This document shows positions 1-10,984 of a stretch of 64,000 nt of DNA, piece by piece. The position numbers were made by a program, and so were the translations under genes. Below the pieces are notes generated by a model, which worked only from the letters and a program-made list of their open reading frames with translations, had not been told where the DNA came from and searched no databases. The stretch comes from Apus apus (lineage: Eukaryota; Chordata; Aves; Apodiformes; Apodidae), in assembly GCF_020740795.1 (NCBI RefSeq), contig NC_067304.1:2284056-2348055 (forward strand), in the 5' to 3' direction. How positions within the stretch are numbered: the first letter of the stretch is position 1; each line of letters opens with the position of its first letter.

Positions 1-3000
1 GGCGACAGTCCCGACAGTCCCCAGGGGCTGCCAGGAGGGAGATGCCGGGGTTCAAGCCACGGGGAGAGGTTTATGGTGAGATAAAGAGATGGAGGGATCA
101 GACTGAGGCCGCACAGCGGGAGCTGTGGCAGAGGAGGGGACAGCCCCACATCTCCTGGGCTCCCAGGGGGCTTCCCCACAGCTCCTTGGCTCAGGGATTT
201 TTTTGCCAAGCAGGCAGGGAGGACGAGAGCTGCCTTTTATTATGCTCTTGCCAAGAGACCCTCTCCTGCCCCAGCAGCCCTGTGCAGCATCAGGCCCAGC
301 TGCTCTGACCCTCCACACCCAGCATGGGGGGCAGCCTGGTCTGCAAGCTGCCCTGACAGGGCTAGACTTCTACTGGGATTTCTCCAGGGTGGGAGCAGCA
401 CCCTAGCCCAGCTCCCTGTGGCACCCAGACCCCCTCAGGGTGATGTCGGGGCAGTGACTGGTAGCCAGGGACCTCCATGTCACCAGTGGGGCTGAGCCAC
501 CAGGACCAAGTCACGGGCACCACTGGGGACAGGGACAATGTCCCTTCACCCCCGTCTCTCCAAGGTGTGGGGGGTTCCAGCATCCTCCTGTGCCTCACAA
601 CAGGATGACCAAGGACCAGCCTAATTGCCCATCGCCTGTCCCGGGGGTCACTGCTGTGACCTGTCCATCCCATCTCCACACCATCCACCCCGCGTGGCAA
701 ATTGAGCCTCCTCCGGCTTGGAAACAGCATCCGGGTTTCCTGGGAGCTTCCCCTTTTTCCAGCCACAGACAAAAACCTTCTCCTTCTTGCCCCAAGGGCT
801 CCCGGGGCCTCACGTCGGCTCCTCCAGGCCTCGGGGAAGATGAAAGGGATTTCCCGGCTGACCTCCTCACCCTGCACTATTTGCACCTCCACTCCTGCAC
901 CCAGACAGGCATTTTTCCCATGCTCGGGGGGTCAGTGCCCTCCCCGCACTCCCGGCAGGAGCAATGTCAGGAATGTACCTGGGAATAGGCAGGGCTTTGC
1001 AGGGTGGAGGGGGGGGAGAGGAGAGCCAGGCACCCTCCTGTTCCCCATCACCCACCTAAATCCATTTGATGAGATGGAAAAGGTGCTTTTCTCATGCAAA
1101 CGCGCTGCAGAAACGGAGCTGTTCTGTCAGGGGGTGCCCAGGGACCCTGAGCCTTGGAGACTGGTGTATTTTTCTGTCCCCTCAAGTGGTGCCAGCCCAT
1201 GGTGCTGGTCACCAGGCTGGATGCTGAGTCCCCAGGCAGGGTCAGGGGTCTTCCCTGGGTGCTGAAGGGTCTCTCCAGCACAGCCCAGCTACACTCTCTC
1301 CAAACATCCACATTTCCCTGGCTTCCAAACCTTCTCATCCCCTTTTTAGGATGGAATAAGCCCATCTCCTCCAGCTCTGCACGGGCTCCATGGGCCACCC
1401 ATGCCTCAGTTTCCCTGGGCTAAATCATGAAGAACAGCCTGTCCCTAGCACACATTCCCTGGAAGTGGAGCTTGGCTGCCCACAGCACCTGCCAGCATCT
1501 CTGCCATCCCAGGGTGGATCCTGCAGCATCCCTTGGTCCTAGGGGCTGCACTTCCACCCTCTGATGGTCCCTTCCCAACTGTCAGCTCAGAGAGGGAGGA
1601 TGACAGGGAATAACACTGGAGAAATGTGTTTCCCTACTCCTCCCCACCTTGAATTTTCACCATCCAAAATAGTGATAAAAGGGGAATGAAAATTACCTGG
1701 TTTAGGACAAAACCTGGGCCCCAGCTCAGGAGGTGGTGGGATGATGCCCAGGTCTGGGTCCTGCTCCTGTCACCCAACAGGGTACAAACCCCACGTCCCC
1801 TGCACTGAGTCCTGTGTCTCCAGCTGTCCCTTCTCCCTGCCCCTTTCCTGGGCACACAGTGGGTGGCACAAGCCCCCCCTGAGAAGCAGATTTTCCTGCC
1901 TGTGCACAGGGATGATCCGTTCTCTGCAGCTCAGGGGGACAGGAGGGATGGAAAAGCTCCTGGGGCCACAGGAGGACACAGAGAGGAAGCCAGGCTGGGC
2001 ACCCCAGGACACACCACACGTGCAGGGGACCATCCAGGGGGACCTGGCAGGGGCTCTGGGGGTTGAATCCCCACAGGGGCTGGGTCCATCACCCCTCTCT
2101 GCTCACCGGGGGTGGGATTGGGGCGGTGTGTGGCCTGGGGTCCCCACCATCACCCTCCTGCATCCCCCTCTGCGCTGCAAGAGGGTTTGCTTGTCAACAG
2201 CAGCCCCTGGGTAACACTTTTAATCCCTTGCCTCTTGGCTATTATTCATCCCCGACTACCCTCCAAGCCTCCCCCCTTTTTCTCTGCGAGGCACCCCCAG
2301 AGCAGAGGAAATTCCTCAGCCCTGACGTGATGTGAAACACGAGCGGACTCGGCCCCAGCCGCCCCCTTCCCTGCCCCAACCTCGCCGGGCCATTTCCCAA
2401 CCCAGGTTTCCCTGTAGCATCCCACTCCCCCTCCTCCTTCTCCTTCTCCTCCCTCTTTTTTAACCACCACCCCCCCCCTCCCCTCTCCCCTCCAACCCCC
2501 AACCACCCTTTTCTGCTTTAGACATTGTAACCCGAGAGGCTGGAAATGCAGCTCCTTTCATCTTCCATTTCCCACATCCTGAGAGTCTGGGGAGAAGGAG
2601 CCCACCCAGATGAAGGAATCCCAAATATGTGGCTCCCTCCACCTCTCCGATCCCCCTCGAGCCCCCTCCTCCTTCTCGCCCCCCCCTTCCACCCCCCGTG
2701 CAGCTCCATTCACAAAGCAGATTAGCCACGCTGCCGCCTCCCCGCACACCTCTCCCCGAAAGCCCGCGCTAAAAATCCGACACACACTCACAGACACAAA
2801 TTAAATCGAATGAATAAAGAAATCCCCACGTCTGCTCCTCCTGGGGTGCAGGGGAGATCCCTGCATCGTCTGCTCCACTCACAGGTCCCATCACCCTGGT
2901 AAAACAGCAGGGATTGGCACCCCAAGGCCCAGGATTGGGTGCTGGCTTAAAGACCCGACCCTCCTAAGAAGGGCTTGGAGGGGTTTTGGGGTGCTCCAGT

Positions 3001-3290
3001 GAGGATCTGTCTGTCCGTGGGTGACTCCAGCCCAGGATGGGACGTGTGGTTCCCAAGGTGCCACCACAGCACTGGGGTCCCAACTGGGTCTGGGAACCCA
3101 GAGGGTGAGAAGCAACACCCCTCCAGCACCCTGTGGCCACACTGGCTCTCAGCATCCATGATCCCAACCCACTTTTGGGGGAGCCCAGCACCTCTGCGGC
3201 CCCCAGGAGCCTCTGGGCACCTTGGGACTGGCCACATCCTGCAGGATGATGCCCCTCACTTGCACTGTGACAACGCTGGGGAACACACGA
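1..3290. other. Intergenic DNA, no gene recognised
   Basis: ORFs here are short, overlap on both strands and resemble nothing I know. A pyrimidine-rich tract (CTCC/CTTCT runs) spans about 2430-2510, and an AT-richer patch with ATTAAAT and AATAAA words lies near 2798-2820. No CR1 copy is obvious. Confidence 0.5.
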
Positions 3291-3294
3291 GGGT

Positions 3295-3571
3295 TTTATT
3301 GCACATCCAAAGCCACCACTGGGACACCGAGGCACCACTTCACCGCCCGTCAGAGGGGACTTGAAGCAGGTGACAGCACACCGGGGGGGTCCCAACCGTG
3401 ACACCCATTGCCTGGCCGAGGGCAGAGCCTGCTTCCTGGCTGGCACGGCCTGGGACAGCTCATGGAAGTGAGGTGGGAGCACCTTCACCAGCCCCACGGT
3501 GGTTTCGTGCAGCCGGTCGGGGCCGCCGCTTCGCCCCACGCCCTGGACCAGCCGGTTCTGCGGGCACCGGA
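3295..3571 (-). other. Possible 3'-terminal exon of an unassigned minus-strand transcript
   Basis: On the minus strand there is an AG acceptor after a pyrimidine-rich tract (exon would begin at 3557), then about 250 bp of GC-rich sequence, then AATAAA (complement of 3295-3300) followed by a GTGTGTT downstream element. One frame stays open across the segment with strong GC preference at third positions, but it does not stop before the poly(A) signal and I do not recognise the peptide. It could be a 3' UTR, a decayed exon, or chance in GC-rich DNA. Confidence 0.25.
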
Positions 3572-3849
3572 GCCACGGGAAACACACCAAGGTCACGCCG
3601 TGACTCAAAGCTCGTGTTAGGAAAACCACAGCCTTTCTGTGTCACGGCTTTAATGGTCCTTGCAACCCTCCCTTCCCTCCTCCAGGGATGCTGTCCGCTC
3701 CGGAGGGGGATGCTCGCGGGGCTGATATGGGGGTTGTGCTCCTGGCTTGGCATTGACCTTGATGTTTCGCCTGCAGGACACAGGTGGAAACCTCAATTTT
3801 AGCTCTTCATGGGCTGCAAATCTGTTTCCTCACCCCACCCCAGGGCCTC

Positions 3850-4170
3850 CTGGGCAGCAATTCGCCCCTCTCTCCGCCCTGGGTATTGCCCTGGGCCTCC
3901 TCATTTTCACCTATTTACTAATTGTGCTGGCGGGGAAGGCGGAGAGGGAGGTGGGGGGTGGGGGGGGAGGAAATACAAAAAGTAAACTGCGAAAGCAACA
4001 CTGCGGCTCCGAGGGCCCAGCACAGCAATCAAGCGATAAAGCAGTAATTAAGCCTGATTATCATGCAAGGCAGCCCCGGTTAGACTGGAATGCCGCTGAA
4101 GAGCCCGAAAGCTGCCGGGATTGTTTGCAGTGCTGCGAACTGATCTTTTGATGTCTGCTGAGAGCTCCTC
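3850..4170. promoter_or_regulatory. Candidate regulatory element upstream of PIM1
   Basis: A non-coding block about 2.7-3 kb upstream of PIM1. Its base composition differs from its GC-rich flanks and it holds clustered motif-like words: GTAATTAAGC (homeodomain), TGATTATCATGCAA (POU/homeodomain) and ATTGTTTGC (forkhead). It has no open frame worth calling. Conservation cannot be tested here, so this is a guess from motif clustering. Confidence 0.3.
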
Positions 4171-4199
4171 TTCCCCCAGACCTGCCATCATGTGCCATC

Positions 4200-5780
4200 C
4201 CGGGGTCCTGCTTCTTCCCAGGCATGATCCCGCGTGGGTTTTTTTTGCCTCCTTTCGAGCCCTCTGAGCTGCAAACTGCTCCCCGGGGAGCTCGGGTTGG
4301 ACACAGGGGTGGAAAGAGGCAGCCTGGGTCAGGGATGCTGCTGCCTGGCCAAGGCAGGACCTGCTTGGACATCCCTGTGTCCGTGCAAGGTGTGCTCTCC
4401 TGCACTTGGCTTCCTCAGCAGCTTTCATCCCAGAGGAAGAGGGCTGGGAATAGAAGCAATTCCTTGGGATGAGGGCAAAGCGGGTAGGAAGCAGGATGGG
4501 GTTTGTTTCATGTTGGCTTTTAAATGGCTGACACATCCCAGTGGCCTTGCCTGGGCTAGTAGGGATAGAGGTGAGTATGTGGGATGGGCTTGGGGGGAAA
4601 AAAAAAGTGGCTTCCAGTCCTGGTTTGGGGTAATTTGGGGAACAGGGATGTGTCTGGGTGGGTTATTCTGGAAAGAGATGGATACAGCTGGGAAATGGGG
4701 GGACATTCTGCTCCACACAGCTGCAGCAATTGCTCCCCATCACCTCCAAAACCATGGGGTTTTTCCCCAACCCAGAAGGGATGCAAACCCCTCCACAGCA
4801 GCAGGAAGAAGTGGCCACTGACTCAGTCCCCTGGGGAAATGAGGAGCTGGGCAGGTTTACGCAGAAGGATGATTTGGCCCCGGATCATCCAGGTTGTAAG
4901 ACACGTTGTTTCCCTTCGACGCTAATTAGCAGGTTTGGGGCAGAGCAAGGAAGAAGGTTGCACCTCCCAAGGAGGTCAGGAGAAGGCAGCCCCCAGGAAA
5001 GCTTGGCCACTCCCAGGGTGAGCTTTGTTTGTCAATACAGAGCCCAGGTTTCCAGGGCAGCCCCTTTGGTAACTTTCATCATCCCAGGGAAAAAAAAAAA
5101 AAAAAAAAAGTATTTGATTTGAGTTTTGGGGCCAGATGCTGAGTCACCTCATCCCATGGCTGAGCATCGACTGGAAGAACCAGTTGTCCCAAATATGCCC
5201 AAGCGTTGGGTGGGAATAAAGGCAGGAGAAAGGTGCTGCCTGCCCCTCCCCTCCACCCTCAGCTTTTGCATCACCCCAAATAATAACAATAGATTTAAAA
5301 TAAGATTGAAAACAAACAAAAAAAAAGGGAAGAAGTGGGTCAGATCCTCCACTTTTCCCTCCTCCCCCCCCCCCCGATAAAAACGTCAACTTCTGGGGAA
5401 AAACAAAAATAAAGAATCAGTGGTAGGTTTTTCTGGTTTTAGGTTTGTAGTTGGTTTCAGGCCCCTGAAAGAGGATGTGCCACATTCTTGGTAAAGTCTA
5501 AAAGAGGCAATGGTGGTGACAAGCCCTTCCCAGCCAGCACGAGGGCTGAGCCACAAGACTTTTTGGGGGGGCTTTGCATTTTGGTTGTGTTTTATTTTTT
5601 ATTTCCTTCTTATTTCTGTATCGATTTCAAGAAACACGAAAGGACTGGGGAGCTCACCAGCACTTCCAGTAAAGCCCCATTCGATTTCAAGCAATTCATC
5701 CCACAAGTATGTGTGGGATGCTGGGAACTCCTCGATCTCTCTCGGGGAGCAGGAACCCAGATGGGCTTCGTCTGGAATAA
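4200..5780. other. Intergenic DNA upstream of PIM1, simple repeats only
   Basis: Holds a poly-A run of about 20 bases ending near 5109, a poly-C run near 5365, and AT-rich stretches. No convincing exon, RNA gene or transposon copy was found. Confidence 0.45.
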
Positions 5781-5784
5781 TTCA

Positions 5785-5885
5785 GCTCCTGGTGGCTGGA
5801 GCTCTTTGCTCCACATGCTAATAGAGTGAGTAATCAGAGACCTCCATCCAGTAAATTATTTATCTTATCTCTGGAACTCAGGAAA
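5785..5885. promoter_or_regulatory. Candidate GATA/POU element upstream of PIM1
   Basis: About 1 kb upstream of PIM1. Contains an octamer-like ATGCTAAT near 5816, GAGTAATCAGAG, and paired GATA sites in TTATCTTATCT near 5860-5870. The surrounding DNA has no gene. Suggestive motif content only. Confidence 0.25.
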
Positions 5886-6179
5886 GCATCTCAGCCAGTA
5901 ACTTCTGAGGGGAAAAAAAAAGGGAATTTTTATTTATTTTATTATTTTTTTTAAAGAGTTGTTAGTCAAGAGTCCCCAGCTGGAATCGCTGCTTTTACTA
6001 GAAAAGGGAAAAGTTCAGACACTGGTTTGCCCGGGATGAAGTAATGTGGGGTGAACGGGTGGGATGGGGTCTGAGGGATTGCCGAGCACCACCGGGAAGT
6101 CGTGAGAGGGCAGGGAAAAATAATCAAGTGGAAAATCAGCTTCACCAAAAACATACAATAAAATGGGGGTTTTTGACAT

Positions 6180-6867
6180 GGATGCGGGAGAGCCGCTCGG
6201 CTTGGATCCTGCCCGCCCGCTTGTGGGGACGCTGCAACCGAACGGAGAGGACCCGATCCGGGGGTCCCAGCGCTATCGCGACAGTGGGACCCCCGGTTCC
6301 ACAGCCCCCCCCGGTTCCGCTGCCCCCGCCATGGCAACCGAAGGACGCGGAGGGGCGCGGGGCGGCGGCGCGACCGGAGGGCGGCAGCTCCTCCCCCTCC
6401 CTCCCTCTTAATTTCTCACTCCCCTTCCCTCAACCCTCTCCCCAAACCCCCCCCACCCCAGATCAAGGTCCCCCCACCCCCTCCTCGGGCAGCCTTTGGC
6501 GCCTTTTCCTTCCCGCCACGTCGTGGCTCCCGCGCCGGCCTCGCCCCCCGCTCGCTCTCACTGGCTGTGCGGGGCTGGGCGGGCCGGTCCCGCCGGGCCT
6601 GCCGGGGAATCCCCGCCCCCCTGGCTCTCCCGGTCCCGCCTCCGGCCCCCGCTACTCACGGGGCTGCCTGGGGCCGCCGAGCCACACGGGAGCCCGGCCG
6701 AGCGCGGAGCAGCCGCGCCGCCGCTCCCTGCCGCCCTCTCCGCGGTTCTAACCTTCCCCTCCGGAGCTCTGCCCCTCGGCAAACCCACCGGAACCGAGCC
6801 CAACCGGAGCCCGGGTCCGGTTCAGGAGGTGCCGAGGACGGCACCGAAATCGGGCGAGAGAGACGGG
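6180..6867 (+). promoter_or_regulatory. PIM1: PIM1 CpG-rich promoter and 5' UTR
   Basis: GC content and CpG density rise sharply from about 6180 and stay high through exon 1 and intron 1. GC-box-like GGGCGGG occurs near 6577. No clear TATA box is seen, so the start of transcription cannot be fixed. The frame that contains the PIM1 ATG is free of stops from 6412 to 6867 (see findings). Confidence 0.6.
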
Positions 6868-9636
6868 ATGCTGCTCTCGAAAATTAATTCGTTGGCCCAT
6901 CTCCGTGCCGGGACCGGGGGGGAGCTCCACAGCGCCAAACTACAGCCAGGTAAGGAAGGAACGAGGCGGCTTCTGCTCGGTTCGGTTCGGTTTGGGGCCC
7001 CGAGCGCAGCTTTTAACGGCCCGGTTTGGCCCGCAGGGAAGGAGAAGGAGCCGCTGGAGAAGCTGTACCGGGTGGGCCCGCTGCTGGGGAGCGGGGGCTT
7101 CGGCTCGGTGTACTCCGGTATCCGCCTGGCAGACAGCACGCCGGTAAGTGGCGGGGCCGGCGGGGCGGAGGGCGAGGAGGAGGAGGAGGAGGAGGGGGCG
7201 GCGGGCGGCGTGTGCCCGGCCCGCCGAGCTCAGCCCGCCGCTCCCCTCGGCTTGCAGGTGGCCATCAAACACGTGGCCCGGGACCGCATCCCCGAGTGGG
7301 GCGAGCTGGTGAGTGATGGGGGCTACCGGGAGGAAGGGGTGAGGGGGGGGGGGGGGTGTCGAGAAACCGGGACGCCACGGCGGGGAGCGGGAGCGGGGTT
7401 ACCAGGAGACGCGGAGCATCATCACCCGGGGCGGGGGGATGCACAGCCCCGGTGGGGTTGGGCAGGGGGACACCGGAGCATCACCTGGGGCGGGGGGGAT
7501 GCACAGCACCGGTGGGATGAACGCGGGGGCACCGGAGCTTTCCCGGGGCTGGGGGATGCCCAGGCACCAATAAGGCCGAGCAAGGGGGGCACCGGAGCAT
7601 CACCCGGGGCGGGGGGGATGCCCAGCACCGGTGGGGCTGAGCGCGGGGGCACTGGAGCATCCCGGGCAGGGGGTACAGGGCTCCCGGTGCAGCCACAGCC
7701 CCGCTGACGGCCTGGTGGTCCGTGTCCGCCCCCCCCCGCAGCCCAGCGGCATCCGTGTGCCGATGGAAATCGTGCTGCTGAACAAGGTGGGCACCGGCTT
7801 CCGCGGAGTCATCCAGCTGGTCGACTGGTTTGAGCTGCCAGACTGTTTCGTGCTGGTGTTGGAGCGTCCTGAGCGCTCGCAGGATCTGTTCGACTTCATC
7901 ACGGAGCGGGGGGCCCTGTCGGAGGAGCTGGCCCGGGGGCTGTTCCGCCAGGTGCTGGAGGCCGTGCGGCACTGCAACAGCTGCGGCGTCCTGCACCGCG
8001 ACATCAAGGACGAGAACATCATCGTCGACCTCGCCACCGGGGAGCTCAAGCTCATCGACTTCGGCTCCGGCACCTTGCTCAAGGACACGGTCTACACCGA
8101 ATTTGACGGTGAGCCCCAAAGCCCCCCTGTGTGTGTGTGTTGGGGGGGGGGGTTGGGATGCTCCGGGCGCTGCCCGGCCCCGGCGGTTCCCTGCTTTCCT
8201 GGGGAGAGGGATTAATTAATCAGCCCGCCCGCCAAGTTGCTTGTTGGCACCGGGCGGATGTTGTGAAACGGGAGCCGGCTCCTGGCCCTGCCGACAGCCT
8301 CTGCCACCCACCCTGCCCCTGGGGCGGGGGCAGCCGGCGCCACCAAAACAAACACCCCTTGGGGGGGGGGTTGGTAGCAGAGAGGGGGGGGTGTGTGTGT
8401 GGAGGGGGGGTTGCAAAACCCGTGAGCCGGCCAGTTGGGTTTGCAGGAGGCTGCTCGGCTCCCCTCGTTTTGCCTTTCCCTGTTGTTATTATTATTATTT
8501 CTATTTTTTGGCCGGGGCTGAGGCGGGGGGGGGGGGGTGGGGGGGTGGGGAGGCGTGGTTTTTCCCCTCCCACCCGTGGGGTTTTTCCCCCCCTGGCGTG
8601 TAACGGTCGCGCCGCCCCCAGCCCCGTGCTGCCCTCTCCCGGCACCCGCGGAATTATTTTACAACCCAAAGTTTGTAAACAACAGTCACGTGCTGCTGGC
8701 GATGGGGGGGGGGGGGGGGGTGGCGGGTCACGGCTGTGTCGTCTCTGTCCCGCCTTCCCACCCCCCCCTCTCCATCCCGCATCCCTCCGGTGAGGATCCC
8801 GGGATGAACTCCGCCTGTATCCCCCCCCCACCGCAGGCACCCGGGTGTACAGCCCCCCCGAGTGGATCCGCTACCACCGCTACCACGGCCGCTCGGCGAC
8901 CGTCTGGTCCCTGGGGGTCCTGCTCTATGACATGGTCTGCGGGGATGTCCCCTTCGAGCAGGATGAGGACATCATCCGGGGACAGCTCTTCTTCCGGCGG
9001 CGGATCTCCTTAGGTGGGTTACCTGGCTGGGCAGTGGAGAGGGATAACGGGGTTTGGGAGGTGCACCAGACACACGAGCACCCCGGTCTTAGAGCTGTAG
9101 AGGAGGTTGATCTCCCATGGTTAGCTGGAGGAGGTGGCCCTTGAGGAGGTTGATCTCCCATGGTTAGCTGGAGGAGGTGGCCCTTGAGGAGGTTGATCTC
9201 CCATGGTTAGCTGGAGGAGGTGGCCCTTGAGGAGGTTGACCTCCCATGGTTACTTGGAGAGGAGGTAGCACATGTCCAGCCATCCTGCTCTCCTTCAAAA
9301 CAAATAATCGATAGGTTTGGGTGCTTTAGTAGCAGAGTTGGACTAGATGATCTCTAGACAATTCTGTGAAATCTCTGCAGCTCTGATCACACCCGGCATG
9401 GCCTGGGAACTGGACAGTGGTACAAAGTAAACAAAAGTCTTCTCTGACTGACCAGTGGTTTCTGGTTTCTCTCCCCAGAGTGCCAGCATCTCATCAGGTG
9501 GTGTTTGTCCATATGCCCCTCGGACAGGCCGTCTTTGGAAGATATTTTCAACCATTCTTGGCTGCAGGGCATCCTCCTGGCCCAGGAAACTGCAGAGATC
9601 CACCTGCACAGTTTGATTCAGGGGTCTGGCAAGTAA
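6868..9636 (+). CDS. PIM1: PIM1 serine/threonine-protein kinase, 6 exons, 313 aa
   Basis: Coding exons: 6868-6949, 7037-7143, 7258-7308, 7742-8108, 8837-9013, 9479-9636; all introns are GT-AG and the sum is 942 nt (313 codons plus stop), the same length as human PIM1 as I recall it. The product is a constitutively active cytosolic/nuclear kinase that phosphorylates survival and cell-cycle proteins downstream of JAK-STAT signalling. Visible motifs: glycine loop [12 protein letters not shown] (residues 44-55), VAIKH with Lys67, the PIM-type proline hinge ERPE, catalytic HRDIKDEN (Asp167), DFG (Asp186), and the C-terminal lobe with SDRP. The N-terminus [14 protein letters not shown] is nearly identical to mammalian PIM1, which fixes the ATG at 6868. 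PIM3 is the main alternative, but the N-terminus and the TBC1D22B/BRPF3 neighbours favour PIM1. One oddity is Cys274 where other PIM kinases have a basic residue. Identification is secure; splice sites are by eye. Confidence 0.96.
7405..7675. repeat. GC-rich minisatellite, about 60-bp unit, about 4.5 copies
   Basis: Lies in PIM1 intron 3 (7309-7741). Units start with GGAGCATC near 7413, 7475, 7534, 7594 and 7654, giving spacings of 62, 59, 60 and 60 bp. Each unit carries a GGGGCGGGGG-like tract followed by GCCCAGCACCGGTGGG or a close variant. G-runs make G-quadruplex formation plausible. Long translated ORFs here are by-products of the repeat. Confidence 0.85.
9101..9268. repeat. 43-bp minisatellite, about 3.8 copies
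   Basis: Lies in PIM1 intron 5 (9014-9478). The phrase GGTTGATCTCCCATGGTTA recurs at 9106, 9149, 9192 and, with one change, 9235: an exact 43-bp spacing. Copies are almost identical, so the expansion looks recent. Confidence 0.9.
9318..9372 (+). mobile_element. CR1 3'-end fragment
   Basis: Short piece in PIM1 intron 5 with the CR1 tail signature GTTGGACTAGATGATCTCTA followed by ATTCTGTGA. It sits directly beyond the 43-bp repeat and about 105 bp before the last exon. Confidence 0.7.
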
Positions 9637-10493
9637 CAGCCCCACGCATCTGGCCAGAGAAGCAATGAACTCCAGATTTCCTCGTGACTGTAGCACCGAG
9701 CAGGGATCACCAGATGGGAACACGCACACCTTGGTCTGGAACTGGAGACTGGTCTTCTAGGTGCTGGTGGCCACCATCCAACCCAGCTGTCCTGGACTCC
9801 ATCTGAGTGACCCTGTCTCGTTTGATGTTTTGCCAGTAATTTTTTGTTGTTGTTGTTGGGTTTTTTTGTTTTGGTTCTGTTTTTGGAGGCTCCCACATGT
9901 CTTCTGGACCTGCTGAATCTCCGGGACCGCAAGAGGATTGGAGACCTTATTGCAAGGAAAGCTTCAATGGTAGAAAACTGACTTGGGGGTGGGCAGGTGC
10001 CGTGGTCAAATGGCTGTCTCTTCTCCTCTATCACCACGCTCGAGTGCCTTCAGTTGAGATCTGGGCTGTTCTGGAGGAAAAAATACTTGAATTTTCCTAC
10101 ACTGCTGCTTTTCCAAGACTCGCCTGGGTATATAGTTTCTTTTTTCCCTTTTCCAAAAGAAAACTGGTCAGAAGATGTTTGGGAGCCAAGCAGGCAATGC
10201 CTCACCTCCTGTGCCTCCACCTCACGAGGATTTTTCTGCAGTTCTTTGCTTCCCTGTGCCCTCACGAATGCACAAACAATGCAAACCAACAGAGTATACA
10301 AAGTTCTATAGAAGCAAAGCTCGTTGTACAGTTGTTAATAGTGATAAGATTTTACTTGTTTTCATATTTTTTTTTTCTCTCTCCAGGTTTTTGTTAATTT
10401 ATTTTCATGAATTTGTTCTGGGTTTGTTTTGTTTGTTTGGTTGTTGGTGTTTTGGTTTTTTTTTTATAAGAAGTCTAGCTGGTAGGATAACTT

Positions 10494-10506
10494 ATTTATT
10501 TATTTA
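10494..10506 (+). promoter_or_regulatory. PIM1: AU-rich element, overlapping AUUUA pentamers
   Basis: ATTTATTTATTTA holds three overlapping AUUUA pentamers and the UUAUUUAUU nonamer, within the PIM1 3' UTR. Such elements recruit ARE-binding proteins and shorten mRNA half-life, in keeping with PIM1 being a short-lived inducible mRNA. Function here is inferred from the motif. Confidence 0.75.
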
Positions 10507-10923
10507 TAATTCACGTGGGTTTCCAGCCCACACCTTGCTTCTCACAGCTGCTGATCCCCCCCCCCCTCCCCAGTTTCCCATTGGGGTCTTCCCTCCGTGT
10601 CTGTCCAGTGTCCCTCCCCGGGTCCGTAGCGTTTCCGTCGGGTGTTTGGCAGAGGTGTGGAGCGGCTGTTGCTCCCCAGCTGTCACTGTCCTGGTTGCTG
10701 TTGTTTCCCTGCCTTGTGCAGATGAGTTTTTTGGGTTGTTTTCCCCATGGGTGTCTTGGCTGGAGAGGGGGGAGCCAGCCTGGGCTGTCTGTGCTGTCGA
10801 GTCTTTCCATGTAACCAAGTGTTTAGCCGGCGGGTTTGTTGGTTTTTTTTTTTTTTTTTTTTTTGTTACTAGTTAATATTGTACAGGGGAATTCAGAAAT
10901 CTTATTTTTTTTATGCGGTTTTA

Positions 10924-10929
10924 AATAAA
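10924..10929 (+). terminator. PIM1: PIM1 poly(A) signal AATAAA
   Basis: Canonical AATAAA about 1.3 kb after the stop. A GT-rich stretch (TTTCTTGTGGGG near 10960) follows, as expected of a downstream element. A CR1 fragment begins about 55 bp beyond the signal. Confidence 0.85.
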
Positions 10930-10984
10930 AACAAACCACTCGATGTGATTTGAGACGTCCCTTTCTTGTGGGGCAGGGCTGAAG

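Larger units (their letters stand above)
9637..10945 (+). other. PIM1: PIM1 3' UTR
   Basis: Starts after the TAA at 9634-9636 and runs to a canonical poly(A) signal at 10924-10929. It is T-rich, with long T runs near 10365, 10456 and 10843-10864, and holds tandem AUUUA elements at 10494-10506. About 1.3 kb is in the usual size range for PIM1. No other gene is seen in it; the end is inferred from the poly(A) signal. Confidence 0.8.

Noticed and set aside
2964-3629. 221-codon minus-strand frame as a complete gene
   Set aside because: It passes straight through a poly(A) signal and has no recognised domain; only the 3301-3571 part is noted as a weak exon candidate.
6496-7707. 403-codon open frame covering PIM1 exon 1
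   Set aside because: It reads through the PIM1 exon 1 and 2 splice donors into introns. Its initial codon is TTG, not ATG. Only the leader part upstream of the PIM1 ATG is kept, as a finding.
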